Source: Siphonodentalium dalli
Taxonomy: Eukaryota > Mollusca > Scaphopoda > Gadilida > Siphonodentaliidae
Reading direction: 5' to 3'
DNA length: 64,000 nucleotides
Assembly: GCA_032622095.1 (NCBI GenBank)
Contig: CP136064.1
Coordinates: 128,823,605 to 128,887,604 of the forward strand
Below, piece after piece: positions 1 to 11,720 of this stretch (positions within the stretch are counted from its first letter, which is position 1; every line of letters starts with the position of its first letter). The notes beneath the pieces are model-generated. The model ran no database searches and was not told where the DNA came from. It saw nothing but the letters and a program-made list of their open reading frames with translations. Position numbers and translations under genes: made by a program.

Positions 1-106
1 TCGCTCGCCAATCGCCTGAACAGATTGTCCATGACAATCAATTATAACGAACAATGCTCAATAATATAGTATATAGATCCGAACAATTGGCAATACACAG
101 ATTATT

Positions 107-1877
107 ATATGCGGTGACTGGAATCTTGTGCAGGAACAAATTAAAATCTAGATACAAAACATTATATTAACGTTAATAACCCGAAAGCAAAATCCGCAGT
201 TAAATCCATAGCTGACAGTCTGGAACTGACTGACCCATGGAGACTAAATAACCCCACAACGAAAAGATTTACATGGCGACGTTCCCGACCACTAAAAATG
301 GCCCGGCTCGACTTTTTATTGATATCATCTGATCTGTTGAATCTGACATCCGATACTCCGGACATACTCACGGGATATAGAAGCGACCACTCAATTATCT
401 CACTCGATATTCGCGTCAGTAATATAAAGCATGGCCACGGTTTTTGGAAGTTCAACAATTCTCTTTTATTCAGACTGGATTACCAAAATATCGTTAGAGA
501 AACAATACAGGGAAATGTTAGTAGATATAAAATCTCGCATCGATTTTCAGATAAATCTCCACACATGTTCGCAATATCCGACGCATTATTTTTAGACGCT
601 CTGCTGTTGGATTTACGTGGGAAAACAATTCAATATTCTTCGCGTTTGAAGAAGCAGAACGAAAAGAAAAATCACGCTCTAATAGATAGAAAATCGGAGA
701 TCGAACGTATACTGGACAACTCGAAAGACACAAATAATAGCGAATTATTGAATGAAATTTCTAATATAGACATACAACTAACCGCTAGTAGAAAGGATAA
801 AATTGCCGGACAAATGATTCGCACCAAAGCCAAGTTCATTGAAGATGGAGAGAAACCGACGAAATATTTCCTAAACATGGAGAAGCGACAGTATATTTCA
901 AAATCCTAGGTGAAGTAGTGGATCAATCGAACCACATAGTTACTGACCCCTAGAACATTATGGAAACTACCAAAACTCTTTATGAGGATCTTTACTCAAC
1001 AAAAACAAACAATGGTGTTAAGTACGAAATCCCACAATATCTCTAACATCGAATGACGCCGCGTCCATAGAAACCGAAATAACATTCACGGAACTTACCA
1101 AAACACTTAAAACATTTAAAAACGGAAAATCACCCGGCCCAGACGGTTATAGTGTAGAATTTTTCAAATTCTTTTGGAAAGATATCGGAATGTATGTACT
1201 GAACTCGTTAAATGATGCTTTTAAAAAACAGGAAATGTCAATTACTCAAAAGCAAGGTATCATCACCCTCATTCCAAAGAAAGACAAAGCTAGACAACAT
1301 CTTAAAAACTGGCGCCCCATATCCCTCTTAAATATTACATATAAACTGGCTTCAGCTTGCATTGCAAACAGATTAAAAATTGTTCTTCCCAAAATTATTA
1401 ATGAAGATCAAACGGGGTTCCCATCGGGAAGATATATAGGGGATAACACAAGACTAATATATGACACAATTCACGAAACAGAGCGACATAACATACCCGG
1501 GATGCTTCTATTAATTGACTTCGAAAAAGCATTTTACACAGTTGAAAGGTCATTCATTAACAAATGTTATCGCAATTAAATCTAGGTGACTTAATAAAGA
1601 GATGGGTGAAAACATTCTACACAAATATACAATCTGCAGTTCAAGTAAATGGTAGCATATCTTCATATTTTAATCCATCCAGAGGCTGTAGACAAGGGGT
1701 ATCACTCTCACCCTACATATTTTTGCTTTGCGCTGAGGTACTGGCCACTATCATAAGACAGAACACACATATTCATGGTGTAACACTCGGTAGGGCAGAG
1801 TACAAGATTAACCAATATGCTGACGACACCACACTAATTCTTGATGGGAGCGATACTAGCTTCCGGGAAGTTCTTAA
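107..1877 (+). pseudogene. Tx1/L1-like LINE ORF2, piece 1: endonuclease end plus reverse transcriptase
   Basis: Decayed non-LTR retrotransposon coding sequence. An apurinic-endonuclease signature GDWN lies near 113-124. After a frame change, an open frame runs 148-906 and includes RFTWRR, RLDFLLIS and GYRSDHSII, the SDH being the usual endonuclease catalytic end. Past a stop at 907 the frame changes several times. KSPGPDGYSVEFFK follows near 1128, then a reverse transcriptase from 1190 with RPISLLN, DQTGFPSGRYI and LLIDFEKAFY. After another shift at about 1564 come GCRQGVSLSPYIF and the catalytic YADD near 1822. The second Asp usual in FEKAFD is Tyr here. The order endonuclease then RT and these motif spellings fit the Tx1 branch of the L1 group; the branch is recalled family knowledge. 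The frame stops at 1877 only because a DNA element sits there. Not functional. Confidence 0.9.
1874..1877. repeat. TTAA target-site copy, left
   Basis: TTAA in the reverse transcriptase codons, directly before the element terminus AAGGGAACTG. It pairs with TTAA at 8633-8636. TTAA duplication is the hallmark of piggyBac-type insertion. Confidence 0.8.
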
Positions 1878-2242
1878 AAGGGAACTGTTAATAAAACTTT
1901 TGGTTCAGTAAAATAAACTATACCAGTGTCATAACGTAGAATTAAGGTTACTAAAAACGAATCATATTCGAAAACAACAACTTATAGCGTAAAAATCGAG
2001 ATTTTAATGCCTTTTTGACGTCGAAAATAATAAGGAAAAACTAAAAAGCCACTCGCCAGTTTTATGTGCACAAAGAAGCGTGACGTCAAAGTGGGAACGC
2101 AACTTTTTTTTCGGATGAGGGAATAAGACGTAAACATGTCCACGTGTTTTCTCATTTGTTTTGTTAATGGCGACTTACGATACAAATCTACTATTTTCAA
2201 CAATTTGGACATTTAGAAAGTATTGATGACTGAAGTGTGTAA

Positions 2243-2559
2243 TCATATAATATCACGGAGTTGTGCTTGGACTATACGTTGGACGCTGTTTTGAGAATTT
2301 TCGATGAATATTGTGAATTGGATTTTCGATTCTGGACAGTGGAGGTTGACGTTTCGCAATTGAAACAAATTGACACTTTTATCGACAGATTTATGTTTTA
2401 GAGGAATGTTTATCAACCAAGAATAAAAATTATTGGACTGTAATGTGCATAGAACAGTTGTCTGCAGTTTTCAACACATTCTTGGTGGAAAAAGATTCTA
2501 AAACTACGATGGCAATTTGGGAAGTAAATCACCTATTTTCGATGTTTTTCCGATGGTAA
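2243..2559 (+). pseudogene. Unrecognised decayed coding fragment inside the TTAA element
   Basis: An open stretch at 2243-2398 (containing DAVLRIFDEYCELDFRFW) ends at TAG 2399-2401. A shift of frame at that point gives a second open stretch at 2401-2556 (containing MCIEQLSAVFNTFLVEKDSK) ending at TAA 2557-2559. Together they would give roughly 100 residues of ordinary, non-repetitive composition. I do not recognise the family. It could be captured host sequence, part of a transposon gene, or chance open frame in AT-rich DNA. Confidence 0.25.
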
Positions 2560-3146
2560 TCCGACGTGGGCCGTATTAAAAAATGCCAACAAGGAGCTGA
2601 TGCTGAACTCGTCCAATTTGATGATTATTTATTATAATTAATAAATATTTTTTTAACCATTTCGCTTGTATATATTCTCCAAAATCAGTTGGGCAAGTGT
2701 GCTAGTAGGTGAACAACCGATATACATTGTACATACAATAATAGCCTGATCGAGTTAAAATAGATTCATTGATCAGTCTTCCTGGCACATTGCTCACTGT
2801 TGTATTGTAAGAGTTTTCAACTAAATTTCTTGAACATTGTTTAAGAATTTGTAGATGTTTATATTGAATATTCTCAGTAAATAATTATTCTGTTTGTTTC
2901 AAAATAAATCAGAATAATTGTTATTGTTTGCAAGTACTAGTATTGGTTGAAAGATAATTATAGAAGAGTTTAGATTGACTCCCCTCTTACCAGATGCATG
3001 CTGACTGTGGAAGACCGATCGGTCTACATGTATTTAAGCACTTCCGGGCTATTATAGATCACTCGGTGATTCACCCAGGTTCGTTGGATGGCTCAAACGA
3101 TGTTTCCTAAGAACTTTATATATACCCTTAATTTGAACCACACAGT

Positions 3147-3830
3147 TGATTGTTTCGTACCATATTTTTTGTCATTTCACACCATATACATTTGTATGTT
3201 TCGTTGGTTCCCACAAATGGTAATTGGTCATGCATATGCAGCGTACCATGTGAAAAATTATTTTAATTTTGTTAACTTAATGAAAGCGAACATGTTTACG
3301 ATTTAAAGTTACGTGATGGTGACAACCCGACAATTACATGTAAAGATATTTCTTTCTTTTTTTGCGAAAAAAAAAATTAACAAAATGAAATTGTGGCAAC
3401 AAAGTTAAAGATACATAATCCGAATTAACGCTTGCATATTACTATTTCCTTGGCTTCGGGGGTAAACATATTTGATTCGAGTCGAGGAACCCACCCGTGT
3501 TGAACAAAATGTTGATAAATAACAGGTTTTGGGCAATTGTTTACTATTGTTGACTGGTTAGCATATTTTTGTTTGGGCCATTAATCGATTCTGATAACCG
3601 AAGCGGCATTTCAAAAAAAATGTTTGTTGTTGGAATCTGATAACATGGGAACCATCGAATCGGTTTGAGTACCTTTAATGTTATTTAAAAAAAAATCATA
3701 CGGTATACTCAATGGTACCAATTGTCGAAATGATACATGTACTGGTATGAAATGTCCAGAACCCTGGTGCGAAACATCTCTATGTCAAACTTCTATGGCA
3801 CGAAATGTCCAGCAACCTATTGGCTGTTCA
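3147..3830. repeat. Scattered GTTTCGYACCATATT motifs, block 1
   Basis: Near-copies of GTTTCGTACCATATT and its reverse complement (GGTATGAAATGTCC and similar) recur at about 3153, 3743 and 3765, with MITE copy A between them. The same words recur at 7239-7660. Probably remnants of one repeat family; boundaries not resolved. Confidence 0.4.
3405..3678. mobile_element. TTAA miniature element, family GGTACTCAATCC, copy A (short)
   Basis: Begins TTAAAGATACATAATCCGA and ends inverted with GTTTGAGTACCTTTAA, so TTAA lies at both ends with about 16-bp terminal inverted repeats. The interior carries the family words GATTCGAGTCGAGGAACCC and AATCGATTCTGATAAC. At 274 bp it is shorter than the 430-490 bp copies. 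No coding capacity. Confidence 0.7.
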
Positions 3831-3934
3831 GTCCATTGCACATTATAATTTATTTCCAAATAAAGGTAATACTAAATATTAAAGCAGCGTTTAGTGTTAA
3901 GTTCAATCTTGAACTAATTGTACATGTGATATAG

Positions 3935-4092
3935 TCACAGGGGCTTGTTGTAAAGAAAACAAGTAAAATTGAGGGTGCCACTTTATCAAACATCACAAAT
4001 GCATCAATATTCTATTGTTATACATGTAATGCTTTACAAACGCATGTTTTTGTATATATATTTTTACTTGTTTTCTTAACAAGCCCCTGTGG
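3935..4092. repeat. Inverted repeat, arms about 32 bp
   Basis: CACAGGGGCTTGTTG followed by AAAGAAAACAAGTAAAA (3936-3968) is matched inverted by TTTTACTTGTTTTCTT and AACAAGCCCCTGTG (4062-4091), with about 95 bp between. Unclassified foldback. Confidence 0.75.
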
Positions 4093-4385
4093 CCTCAGTT
4101 TAAGTATAGGAAGCCATGACTTATCTGCGGAAGAGCTCTGAATCTCTTGTTCACTCATTGTGTGACCACTGAAATCAGAGACGTGGCTAGATAGTCTCCC
4201 CATTGGGGAGGGGGGTCCACCTTGATACCTGTATGTTACGACAGCACCCCTTGGAAGGAAGTTTCCTACTGATGGCTATATCGGTCCAAAATTTGTTCGA
4301 ATTTTTGCCCGGTACGGCTTGTTATCAAACTACATTTGTACATGTACTTACCGTAGGTGAATATCACTTCAATTTGCCTTAAATT

Positions 4386-4475
4386 GAGTAATATAGTTTT
4401 AGGACATCACCAATCAGAGTAATATGATTTCATGACATCACGGATCCGAGTAATATGGCTTTACAACATGGCATA
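4386..4475. repeat. Short degenerate tandem repeat, about 32 bp x3
   Basis: GAGTAATAT starts at 4386, 4418 and 4449, followed each time by a T-rich stretch and a version of GACATCAC. A small tandem repeat with no further signal. Confidence 0.5.
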
Positions 4476-4590
4476 ATTCTATTTCACTGTTAAATAATGC
4501 ATAGACAATGATTTTTTGTGATGTCACTCATTTGAAAGAGTTGTTCATAGTACACTGTTACTAAGAGGCAAACTAATTAATGTTATGGAT

Positions 4591-4736
4591 AGGGTATTAC
4601 TTGGTTGGTTTGATATTATAGGCCTGATTTCAGCCCTCAGTAACCTCATTTCAGCCTTCGATGTCAGGCTGATAGTGATATGAGGTTACCTTAGGCTGAT
4701 ATCAGGCCTAATATCAAACCAACCAAGAAATGTCCT
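4591..4736. repeat. Foldback element, copy 1 of a tandem pair
   Basis: The outer arm TTGGTTGGTTTGATATTA plus GGCCTGAT pairs with ATCAGGCCTAATATC plus AAACCAACCAA. Inner arms GTAACCTCAT and ATGAGGTTAC also pair. The ends AGGGTATTAC and its degraded complement look like terminal inverted repeats. The same structure recurs at 4890-5044. Confidence 0.75.
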
Positions 4737-4889
4737 CATTATATAACTAGCAGGGTGACCAGTCGTTGCCCAGGTTAATGCTCCCACTTTTTTACTCTGA
4801 CCCCAATACCATCACTGTAGACATTTATAATCTGCACCATTATGATGATTATCTTTCTCATAAGAAATAACAAATTAATAGATACGTGT

Positions 4890-5044
4890 AGGGTATTACA
4901 TGTACTTGGTTGGTTTGAATATATAGGCCTGATTTCAGACCCCTCGGTAACCTCATATCAGCCTTCGATGTCAGGCTGATAGAGATATGAGGTTACATCA
5001 GGCCGATATTTGGTCTAATATCAAACCAACCAAGTAATATCCTC
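4890..5044. repeat. Foldback element, copy 2 of a tandem pair
   Basis: Same palindromic plan as 4591-4736. Sequence downstream of both copies also matches (ACTAGCAGGGT, then CCCAATACC and GATTATCTTTCTC), so the whole unit of about 300 bp is tandemly duplicated over roughly 4591-5203. Confidence 0.75.
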
Positions 5045-5492
5045 TAAATATTATGTAACTAGCAGGGTCGTTACCCATGTTAATGCAGTGTGGTATTGTT
5101 TTGACCCTCCCACTTTTTGTCCCTTACCCCAATACCGTCAAGTGCTGTATACATTTCTAATCTGCACAATTATGTTGATTATCTTTCTCGTTAGAAATTG
5201 CCCCTGTTAGACCCCTTTGGAACCATCTAGAAGGTCCCTCGTGAATCGTGAATTAATATAGAATAGACATTCACAAATATAGGTATAGATAAAGATTTTT
5301 TAAGAAGTTCCCGGACCCCTGTGGTTGTAAATAGAATGCACTCAGAGATTCTGACTTCAAACTTGTGCCACCTTCTAATTTACATGTACCGGTATACCAC
5401 CGGTATTATTGCTTGATAAGTTGATAGACATGAGTTGATTTGATTTGGGTTGAAAGATTAGAAAATCAGTGCCCCCCTCTCAAAATTATCAT

Positions 5493-5980
5493 TTAAAGGT
5501 ACTCACTCCGAACAGAGGGTCCCCATCTCAACAGATTCCAACAACAACAATCCGATCAGAGGGTCCTATATTAGTATTTCTTTGGCTTTGGGGTAAAAAA
5601 TATTTGATTCGAGTCGAGGAACACATCAAACAAAGCTCAGAGTTATTATATATTGATTTTTGAAATTTGTTATGTTCTCGAGATGAGTACTAATAATTGC
5701 CGTCCAATTTCGTATCCTGCTCGAGATGTGCACACCAAAACACTGTTCAAACAGACAAGGATGGATAACTCTAAAATCAAGTGGTAATAATAACGCAATT
5801 TTGACTGAGTTCTGGGCCAGAAAGTATTCCCGATAATGAAAAATAATAGATTTCTAAAATCGATATCTAACAAATCTGAGCTTTGATGGGTGACTTCCTC
5901 GACTCGAATCAAATATTTTTGACCCCCGAAGCCATTGAAATAGTAATTGAGAGGAGTTTTATCGGATTGAGTACCTTTAA
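5493..5980. mobile_element. TTAA miniature element, family GGTACTCAATCC, copy B
   Basis: Left end TTAAAGGTACTCACTCCGA, right end inverted (TCGGATTGAGTACCTTTAA), TTAA on both sides, 488 bp. The family word TTTGATTCGAGTCGAGGAA at about 5600 and its inverse near 5900 make most of the element one long foldback. Confidence 0.8.
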
Positions 5981-6478
5981 GGAATAATCTTGGTTTTTAA
6001 TGTAATTACAGTTTAAAGATGGTCTATCTCTCCCTAAACCAAGTTTTATATGCAGCAGTTTCCTGAAATATGTATGAAGTATTAAAAATAAATAATTTGA
6101 ATTGAAAACCCCTGTCCGGAAATGCTTCTATCTGACAATATTGATTTTATTTTATATTTTCTGTTATATTAGATACATACACATGTACAACTAATTTGGG
6201 ACATTTTACAGCTCGCGAACATGTTTGGAGTGTAGCAAGTGGGAGAACTCTATCTCAGATCGCCTGAAAGTTTTATGACATGACGGTTTGTTGTAAAAAT
6301 AGTAACGAAAAGTATGTCCCAATTGATAATCACATTATATAAGAAATTGAATGCCCTCATAGTGGTGAACATCTACATGTATACCAAATTTCATTGAGAT
6401 CCAAGCAGTTATTAGCACTACTGTTCAAGTTATGCCCTGAACAGACATCAGACGGATGGACAGACAGGTGCAAAACAG

Positions 6479-6504
6479 TATACCCCCCTTTTTTAAAGGG
6501 GGTA
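6479..6504. repeat. Short hairpin closing a repeat remnant
   Basis: ATACCCCC and GGGGGTAT pair around a T/A-rich loop. The 200 bp before it read like a common interspersed repeat tail, but I cannot define its left end. Confidence 0.5.
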
Positions 6505-6644
6505 TGAATATCGATAATTGATATAAGCATTTCCTGACATGTGTCTTCGACTCGATTTTATTATTTTATACCCTGGCAATGATAGAAAACATATTTAGGA
6601 AGCTATAGATATATTTAAACCCATCTCACCTATTTGACGACGTG

Positions 6645-6804
6645 TTTTTGGGCCACAAACAATAGAAATAATAAACTTCAAAAATTGATATCTGATCACT
6701 CGGAGTGTTGATGAGTAGGTTCCTCGACTCGAATCAATATTTTTTACCCCCGAAGCCAAAGAAATAGTCATTTAGGAGCATCTGATCGGATTGAGTACCG
6801 TTAA
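6645..6804. mobile_element. TTAA miniature element, family GGTACTCAATCC, copy C (right end only)
   Basis: Contains GGTTCCTCGACTCGAATCAA, CCCCCGAAGCCAAAGAAATA and the terminus ATCGGATTGAGTACC, then TTAA (6801-6804). No matching left terminus; truncated. Confidence 0.65.
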
Positions 6805-7238
6805 ACAATTATTTTTGTGTCTAGACTTGATTATAAAGCAAGTTTTCGCAATTGACATGCTTAAAATTGATATACCGGTATGCATGGGGAAATGTAACCA
6901 TCGTTGTCTACATGCCCCGTGTGCGCAACATCTCAAATGAAAAATCCAGTCTCTTGTACTAGTATTTGTAATTAAACTATTTGTATAGCATTTGTTATTT
7001 AAATTTAGAACAGAGCCATAATTTTGTTTAAATGTGTAGATCTACATGTATGGTAATAAGGCTTAAGCATCGTGCAGGGTAGATTTTTCTCATAAAATTA
7101 ATAAATATATACATGTAGGTACAATTATTTGGCACACAAGAGTAGGCACTTTGCTGGAGTCTGATAAGGGTCAGTGTCTGGTTGTTCCCCTTGCAGAGGA
7201 GATATAAATGGGTACACGACATTTTGGATCGTCTTAAG

Positions 7239-7660
7239 TCGTTTCGTACCATATTTTTTGTAGTTTCGCACCATATTATTTGTAGTTTCGTACCTTTATA
7301 TTGTTTGGTCGTTTCGCACCATGTTGGAAATCAATGAGTCTTTTCATACCAATGATACCATATCACTATACATGTACATGTATGCCACACCATAGGGAAA
7401 CAAATAAATGATTTTCTGCAAAGTACGAAATAAAAAAAGTAACCAAAAATATGGTATGAAACGACCATGGTATCGGATAGTGAAATAATGAAGAAGTCAC
7501 TATAGTTGTATATCATTTATATGGTCACAATATATATAATGCAACATGAAAGTTGATATGACATCTGTTCTGTTCGACTTCAGGTGTACTCAATTTCTAC
7601 TCCGGCAATGTTCAGAATCCTAACCATTGATAATCCAACGACACTGGTATGAAGCGTCTA
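7239..7660. repeat. Scattered GTTTCGYACCATATT motifs, block 2
   Basis: Four plus-strand copies at 7240-7325 (TTTCGTACCATATT, TTTCGCACCATATT and variants), with inverted forms such as GGTATGAAACGACC near 7453. Same motif set as 3147-3830. Confidence 0.45.
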
Positions 7661-8224
7661 GAACTTAGAATCCATATTTAATATAATTATAAATCCTTCA
7701 GACATTCAGTGTTATCGATCTCCAGAATCAACAACTGACTGTTCAAGGCGGTTCCACTCAATGGGTGTTTTTAAGAAGTCATCGTAATGAGTAATGTACA
7801 GTGCTAGTACGCAGTAGATCGAACGATTATCTGATTGTGCTGTTAGCACTTGTTACACACCTCCTAAGTTCTCCACCAGATTTTGACAGACACTCCCTGC
7901 CACACTGGGGACAGTAACAGTACTAACACTCACAATGACAGTGAATAGGCCTACGGGATACTAAAGATATAGTTAATTTTGGACTAGCCTACTGCAGTAC
8001 TGCCACTGGTACTAGTGATGCAGTCCTCAAATTTGGTTGCTTTATTTTCCTTGTCTTCTTCGAATTTTTTTTTTAGAGTTAGATGTAGATTATTCATTTG
8101 TAGAATAACAATCAATTATCATGACAATCGTCGTCAACAATGAATGACATTGATAATTTGATCGATTCAATGATTGTTGACACTGTGACTGTGACTTGGT
8201 GAATTTAAATTTTAAGTCTCGCTG

Positions 8225-8420
8225 TCCTTGCTACTATCTTCGTCGGCTGGTTCGTGTAAAATGGGCCAATATTCAAACGCAAGCCATCAAAGGCATCTTC
8301 AGTATCTGCCATAGATGCAGTATCCTCCGCAACACGTAACTCGTCGTCGTTTCCGTGATCAGAGTCACTTTCAGACGCGGAAATACTGTGCAGAATCCAT
8401 TTTTCGTAAACAGTTCGTCT
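8225..8420 (-). pseudogene. Possible acidic N-terminal remnant of a transposase
   Basis: On the minus strand, about 200 bp inside the right terminus of the 6.75-kb TTAA element, a frame reads SASESDSDHGNDDELRVAED and continues acidic to a stop. MDSAQYFRV opens in the neighbouring frame just upstream. PiggyBac-type transposases often begin with an acidic stretch near one terminus, so this could be the start of a decayed gene. There is no catalytic domain and no direct family match. Confidence 0.25.
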
Positions 8421-8632
8421 GCAGGGGTAAGTCCCACGTTGACGTCACGGGTTTTACGGTCACGTGACTCGAGCAAAATCAGCTAAGAAATAATAATCGA
8501 TTTTTAAAAGTCGCTAAAAACACGTTTATCGATAAAATTATATCTAATTTTTTATTGGATGTTATATTTGAACCTTATTCACACCAAACTAGCGATATAA
8601 CATTGAAATGATAAACATTTAACAGTTCCCAT

Positions 8633-8636
8633 TTAA
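8633..8636. repeat. TTAA target-site copy, right
   Basis: TTAA directly after the right terminus of the 6.75-kb element; pairs with 1874-1877. Confidence 0.8.
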
Positions 8637-9395
8637 TGTATTGGACTTGTTTGCCAGAATGTCTGGTTTGAAAGTTAATATTGATAAATGTGAAATTGTT
8701 TGGTTGGGGACAAAAAAGAACTGTGGATTGGCACCAATCCCAAATTGTCACATTAAGGTATCAAATTCTTTCACGTTGTTAGGTATAAAATTTTGCACTA
8801 ATCCAACAGAGACTCTGCAACTCAACTACACGGGGAAGATTGATGAATTAAAGAAATCGATAAATAAATGGAAATTTAGACTCTTAACACCACTTGATAA
8901 AATTACTTTGATAAAATCTATTCTAATACCAAAATTTGTTCACTTATTTTATGGCTTTTCCAAATCCAGATGAAAAGTTCATAGACGAAATGAATACCAT
9001 TTTGTTCAGATTTATTTGGAATGGAAAACGTGATGGAATAAAAAGAATGCAACTGTGCGCAGAATATGAAAACGGTTGTTTAAAAATGGTGCACCTAAAA
9101 TAGTTCATTGACTCATTAAAAATAACATGGATTCGAAGGTGCATAACGAAAACAACTCCATGGAGAAATTTGGCACCAAAACAAATAATAAATGACCCTC
9201 TATTTGCGACATATGGTTCAAAATATATAAAAAGATGCGAGTCGACTATTGGGAATCCTTTCTGGCGCGACGTCTTTGTAGCCTGGCGTAATTTTCTGGA
9301 CATAAAAAGTAAAGAGCCTCGATACGGCATGACGCAGACAATCTGGAACAATGATGAATTGTTGATCGACGACTCAATTATCACAACCCAAAAGG
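8637..9395 (+). pseudogene. Tx1/L1-like LINE ORF2, piece 2: reverse transcriptase thumb and C-terminal region
   Basis: Continues piece 1 across the TTAA site with no frame loss: LDLFARMSGLKVNIDKCEIV, then LLGIKF and KWKFRLLTPLDKITLIKSIL, the post-YADD region typical of L1-group RTs. A frameshift near 8950 moves to ILFRFIWNGKRDGIKRMQLC; a stop follows near 9100; then WIRRCITKTTPWRNL and a frame from 9170 to about 9390 (FWRDVFVAWRNF, MTQTIWNNDELLIDDSII). LINE similarity stops at about 9390-9395. Degenerate and non-functional. Confidence 0.85.
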
Positions 9396-11456
9396 GTTGT
9401 TTTACAGTATTGCGTAAGCGACGCAAGTATAGTTGTGACGTCAGTAATTTCTATACCCTATCAACCTGAAAAAATTGTTTTCACATCCGGGCGATTCAGA
9501 CCTATGGGGCCTATGGTGGCCGCCATGTTGGAATAGAATTGTCAAATTAATAAAACGAATTTATTTTTCTTCTTCGATCAGCCTCCCTGTAGCAACACTA
9601 TTAAATTTGAAAAACAAAATCAACCTTATTCAAAATTAAATGCTTAATGTGGATTTAGCTGACGCGGGCGCATAGCATTCGGCAAACATCGCCAGATTCC
9701 GTACCGTTACAGTTAGAATATTACGTCCCCTGGCAGGCCATAGCAACGTTGGAAATGATGACGTAATTTCGTTACAAAATGGTGGCGCTCTCTTGTTTGC
9801 GAAATTTGAAATGGAATTGCTTGTTATTGTTATCGCTCGTATTTTAAATGTACAACGGTATCACAGCACGCAAGCGTTGAGAACAAACGAGAAAGCACAA
9901 GCGAAGATAGCACTACGAGCCAATTACTGGAATGACTTTAGGGTCAAAGCAGTCAAAAGAAGAATAACAACAACATGTCAACAACAACAACTTGTTAACT
10001 TTAAGTTGTTTTGAAGTTGACGTGAACTGTGTTCAAAGTGAAAATCAGTCAGTCGGAGAGAAACTCAATGACGAATCTGTGACTGAAAAAAATATGAAAA
10101 TGAAGGTCACTGGAATGGAATGTGGACTGTTCTGTGCAGACTGCTCACCACGGCGATTTGACTTGTTCTGTTATTGTTCAATTGTAAGTCTGTTTTCACC
10201 TGGACTGGTTTAGTGGTTAGACTTTTAGAGTTTCAACTGCAACTTGCAGTGCAAGCGGCAAATCGTTCAATCTACTAACTACTTCTCTAAATAGTAAATT
10301 TAATTGTTAATATTTAACACTGTCATGTCAAACCTCAACTTGGGTCAAGGAAATCAGAAAATGGACATTTTAGAGCTGACTGATTTACTATACACAGTAT
10401 AGTTCAGTCATGAACCGTTGAACTTGAACGTAGCGCGTAGCTGGAACTTGTGGACGCAGTAATCGGTGAAAGCGTCCATGTGGCTTACTAATCTAATAAT
10501 ATTAGGATTGTATTAGTCAATTTAGTGATTACAGATTACTAAATTTAGTTATCAACGACTTCACTGTCTTCAGCCTCACCCACTCACTGTGAATGTGACT
10601 CAGGTCAAAATACAATTCTAGCCATCTACAGTCGACAGACTCGACACACAGATGTAACAAACATGTGAAGCCCAGTGAATTGGTGACTAACAAAGTGAGT
10701 CATTTATCTTCTTGTTGAGTGAAGGAAAAGAAGAACATCTCCCAATCCCACTTGGTCTCGGCACACTGCATAGTTCATGCAGTGACTGGTGAGAGGATAT
10801 GCTTCCGGGCCAACTTTCCATCTGTGTGTATGAATTCTGTTTCCTGTGATGGACACATCAAGTTAAATTTAATAATTATATTGCACGGTGATTAGTTTTA
10901 GCATTCTCACATATTAAATAATTCATGATTTTAACACTGTGTTCTCGATTTAAACCTTAAGCATAAAGCGGGAGCTTGATCAGCATGGCTAGCATATATA
11001 TATTAACTAGTGGCTATTTGTGGAAAAATTATTAAATATAGCCCTGCGTACTTGCTATTGTCGACTTGACACATTGCGATTGGAATAATATGTATGCTAA
11101 ACATAATAATTCCAGGCCAACTTAGTTGAACTGTCACGACCTTCTAGTTATACATGTACATGACTAATGTAGTAATGAGGCAATCATATAAATGTTTAAT
11201 CTAGTAACATTTTCTCAGAACATGCCATGAACATCTATGTATCTATGCCTGTCAAGAATAATGCCATTCCTCCCGGGCAATTATAAAAATGTTCATATAC
11301 TATCAGATGCCTATTAACCAATAGTGTCAGCATGTGTCGCATGATTAGTAATTTTAGATAAAATTCTCAACGATCATTAAGTTTTTTGGCAAAGAGACAT
11401 ATATAGAATTAAATTTTCATCAATATTGTTAATTTCAGTCTAGGTCTCCGCTATCA

Positions 11457-11720
11457 CTATTGTTGACCATCACAATGATTAGACATCTGAGTCTCCTGAG
11501 AGTACGATAAAAGCTCACAAAAGTCACGAACAAGCATGCAATCTCGAGCTGGGACCACCCTTAATACTTGTTTCTTATCATCTACTTCACAGAAGGGGTC
11601 ACCCCTAAGTAGTAACCATATAGGAAATGCACCAAACATATCACTATTGCACAATGACATCAGTTTGTTTGATCTAAAATATTTATCCACTCCAGCCCCA
11701 AAACAATAGTCATTTGGCAA
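11457..11720 (-). other. Unrecognised open reading frame, 87 codons
   Basis: An ATG-started minus-strand frame with ordinary amino-acid composition (RGDPFCEVDDKKQVLRVVPA in the middle). No motif, family, neighbouring exon or splice context supports it. Could be a fragment of a lost gene or chance. Confidence 0.15.

Larger units (their letters stand above)
1878..8632. mobile_element. TTAA-flanked DNA transposon (piggyBac-like), 6755 bp, inside the LINE
   Basis: The left terminus AAGGGAACTGTTAA (1878-1891) is matched inverted at the right end (8619-8632, TTAACAGTTCCCAT), and TTAA flanks both sides. Subterminal regions also match in inverted orientation: TGACGTCAAAGTGGGA near 2080 and, on the minus strand, TGACGTCAACGTGGGA near 8445. 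Joining the LINE across one TTAA gives an uninterrupted frame (REVLNVLDLFARMSG), so the insertion is clean. No intact transposase is visible. The interior is non-coding filler, foldbacks and TTAA miniature elements, so this is a non-autonomous or heavily decayed copy. Assignment to piggyBac rests on the TTAA target only. Confidence 0.75.

Noticed and set aside
1878-8632. The 6.75-kb element as the parent of the GGTACTCAATCC miniature family
   Set aside because: Termini differ (AAGGGAACTG versus AGGTACTCAATC); copies A-C merely lie inside it.
9793-10213. Adjacent open frames as a two-exon gene
   Set aside because: No family motif and no convincing splice pair; left as unclassified filler between LINE pieces.
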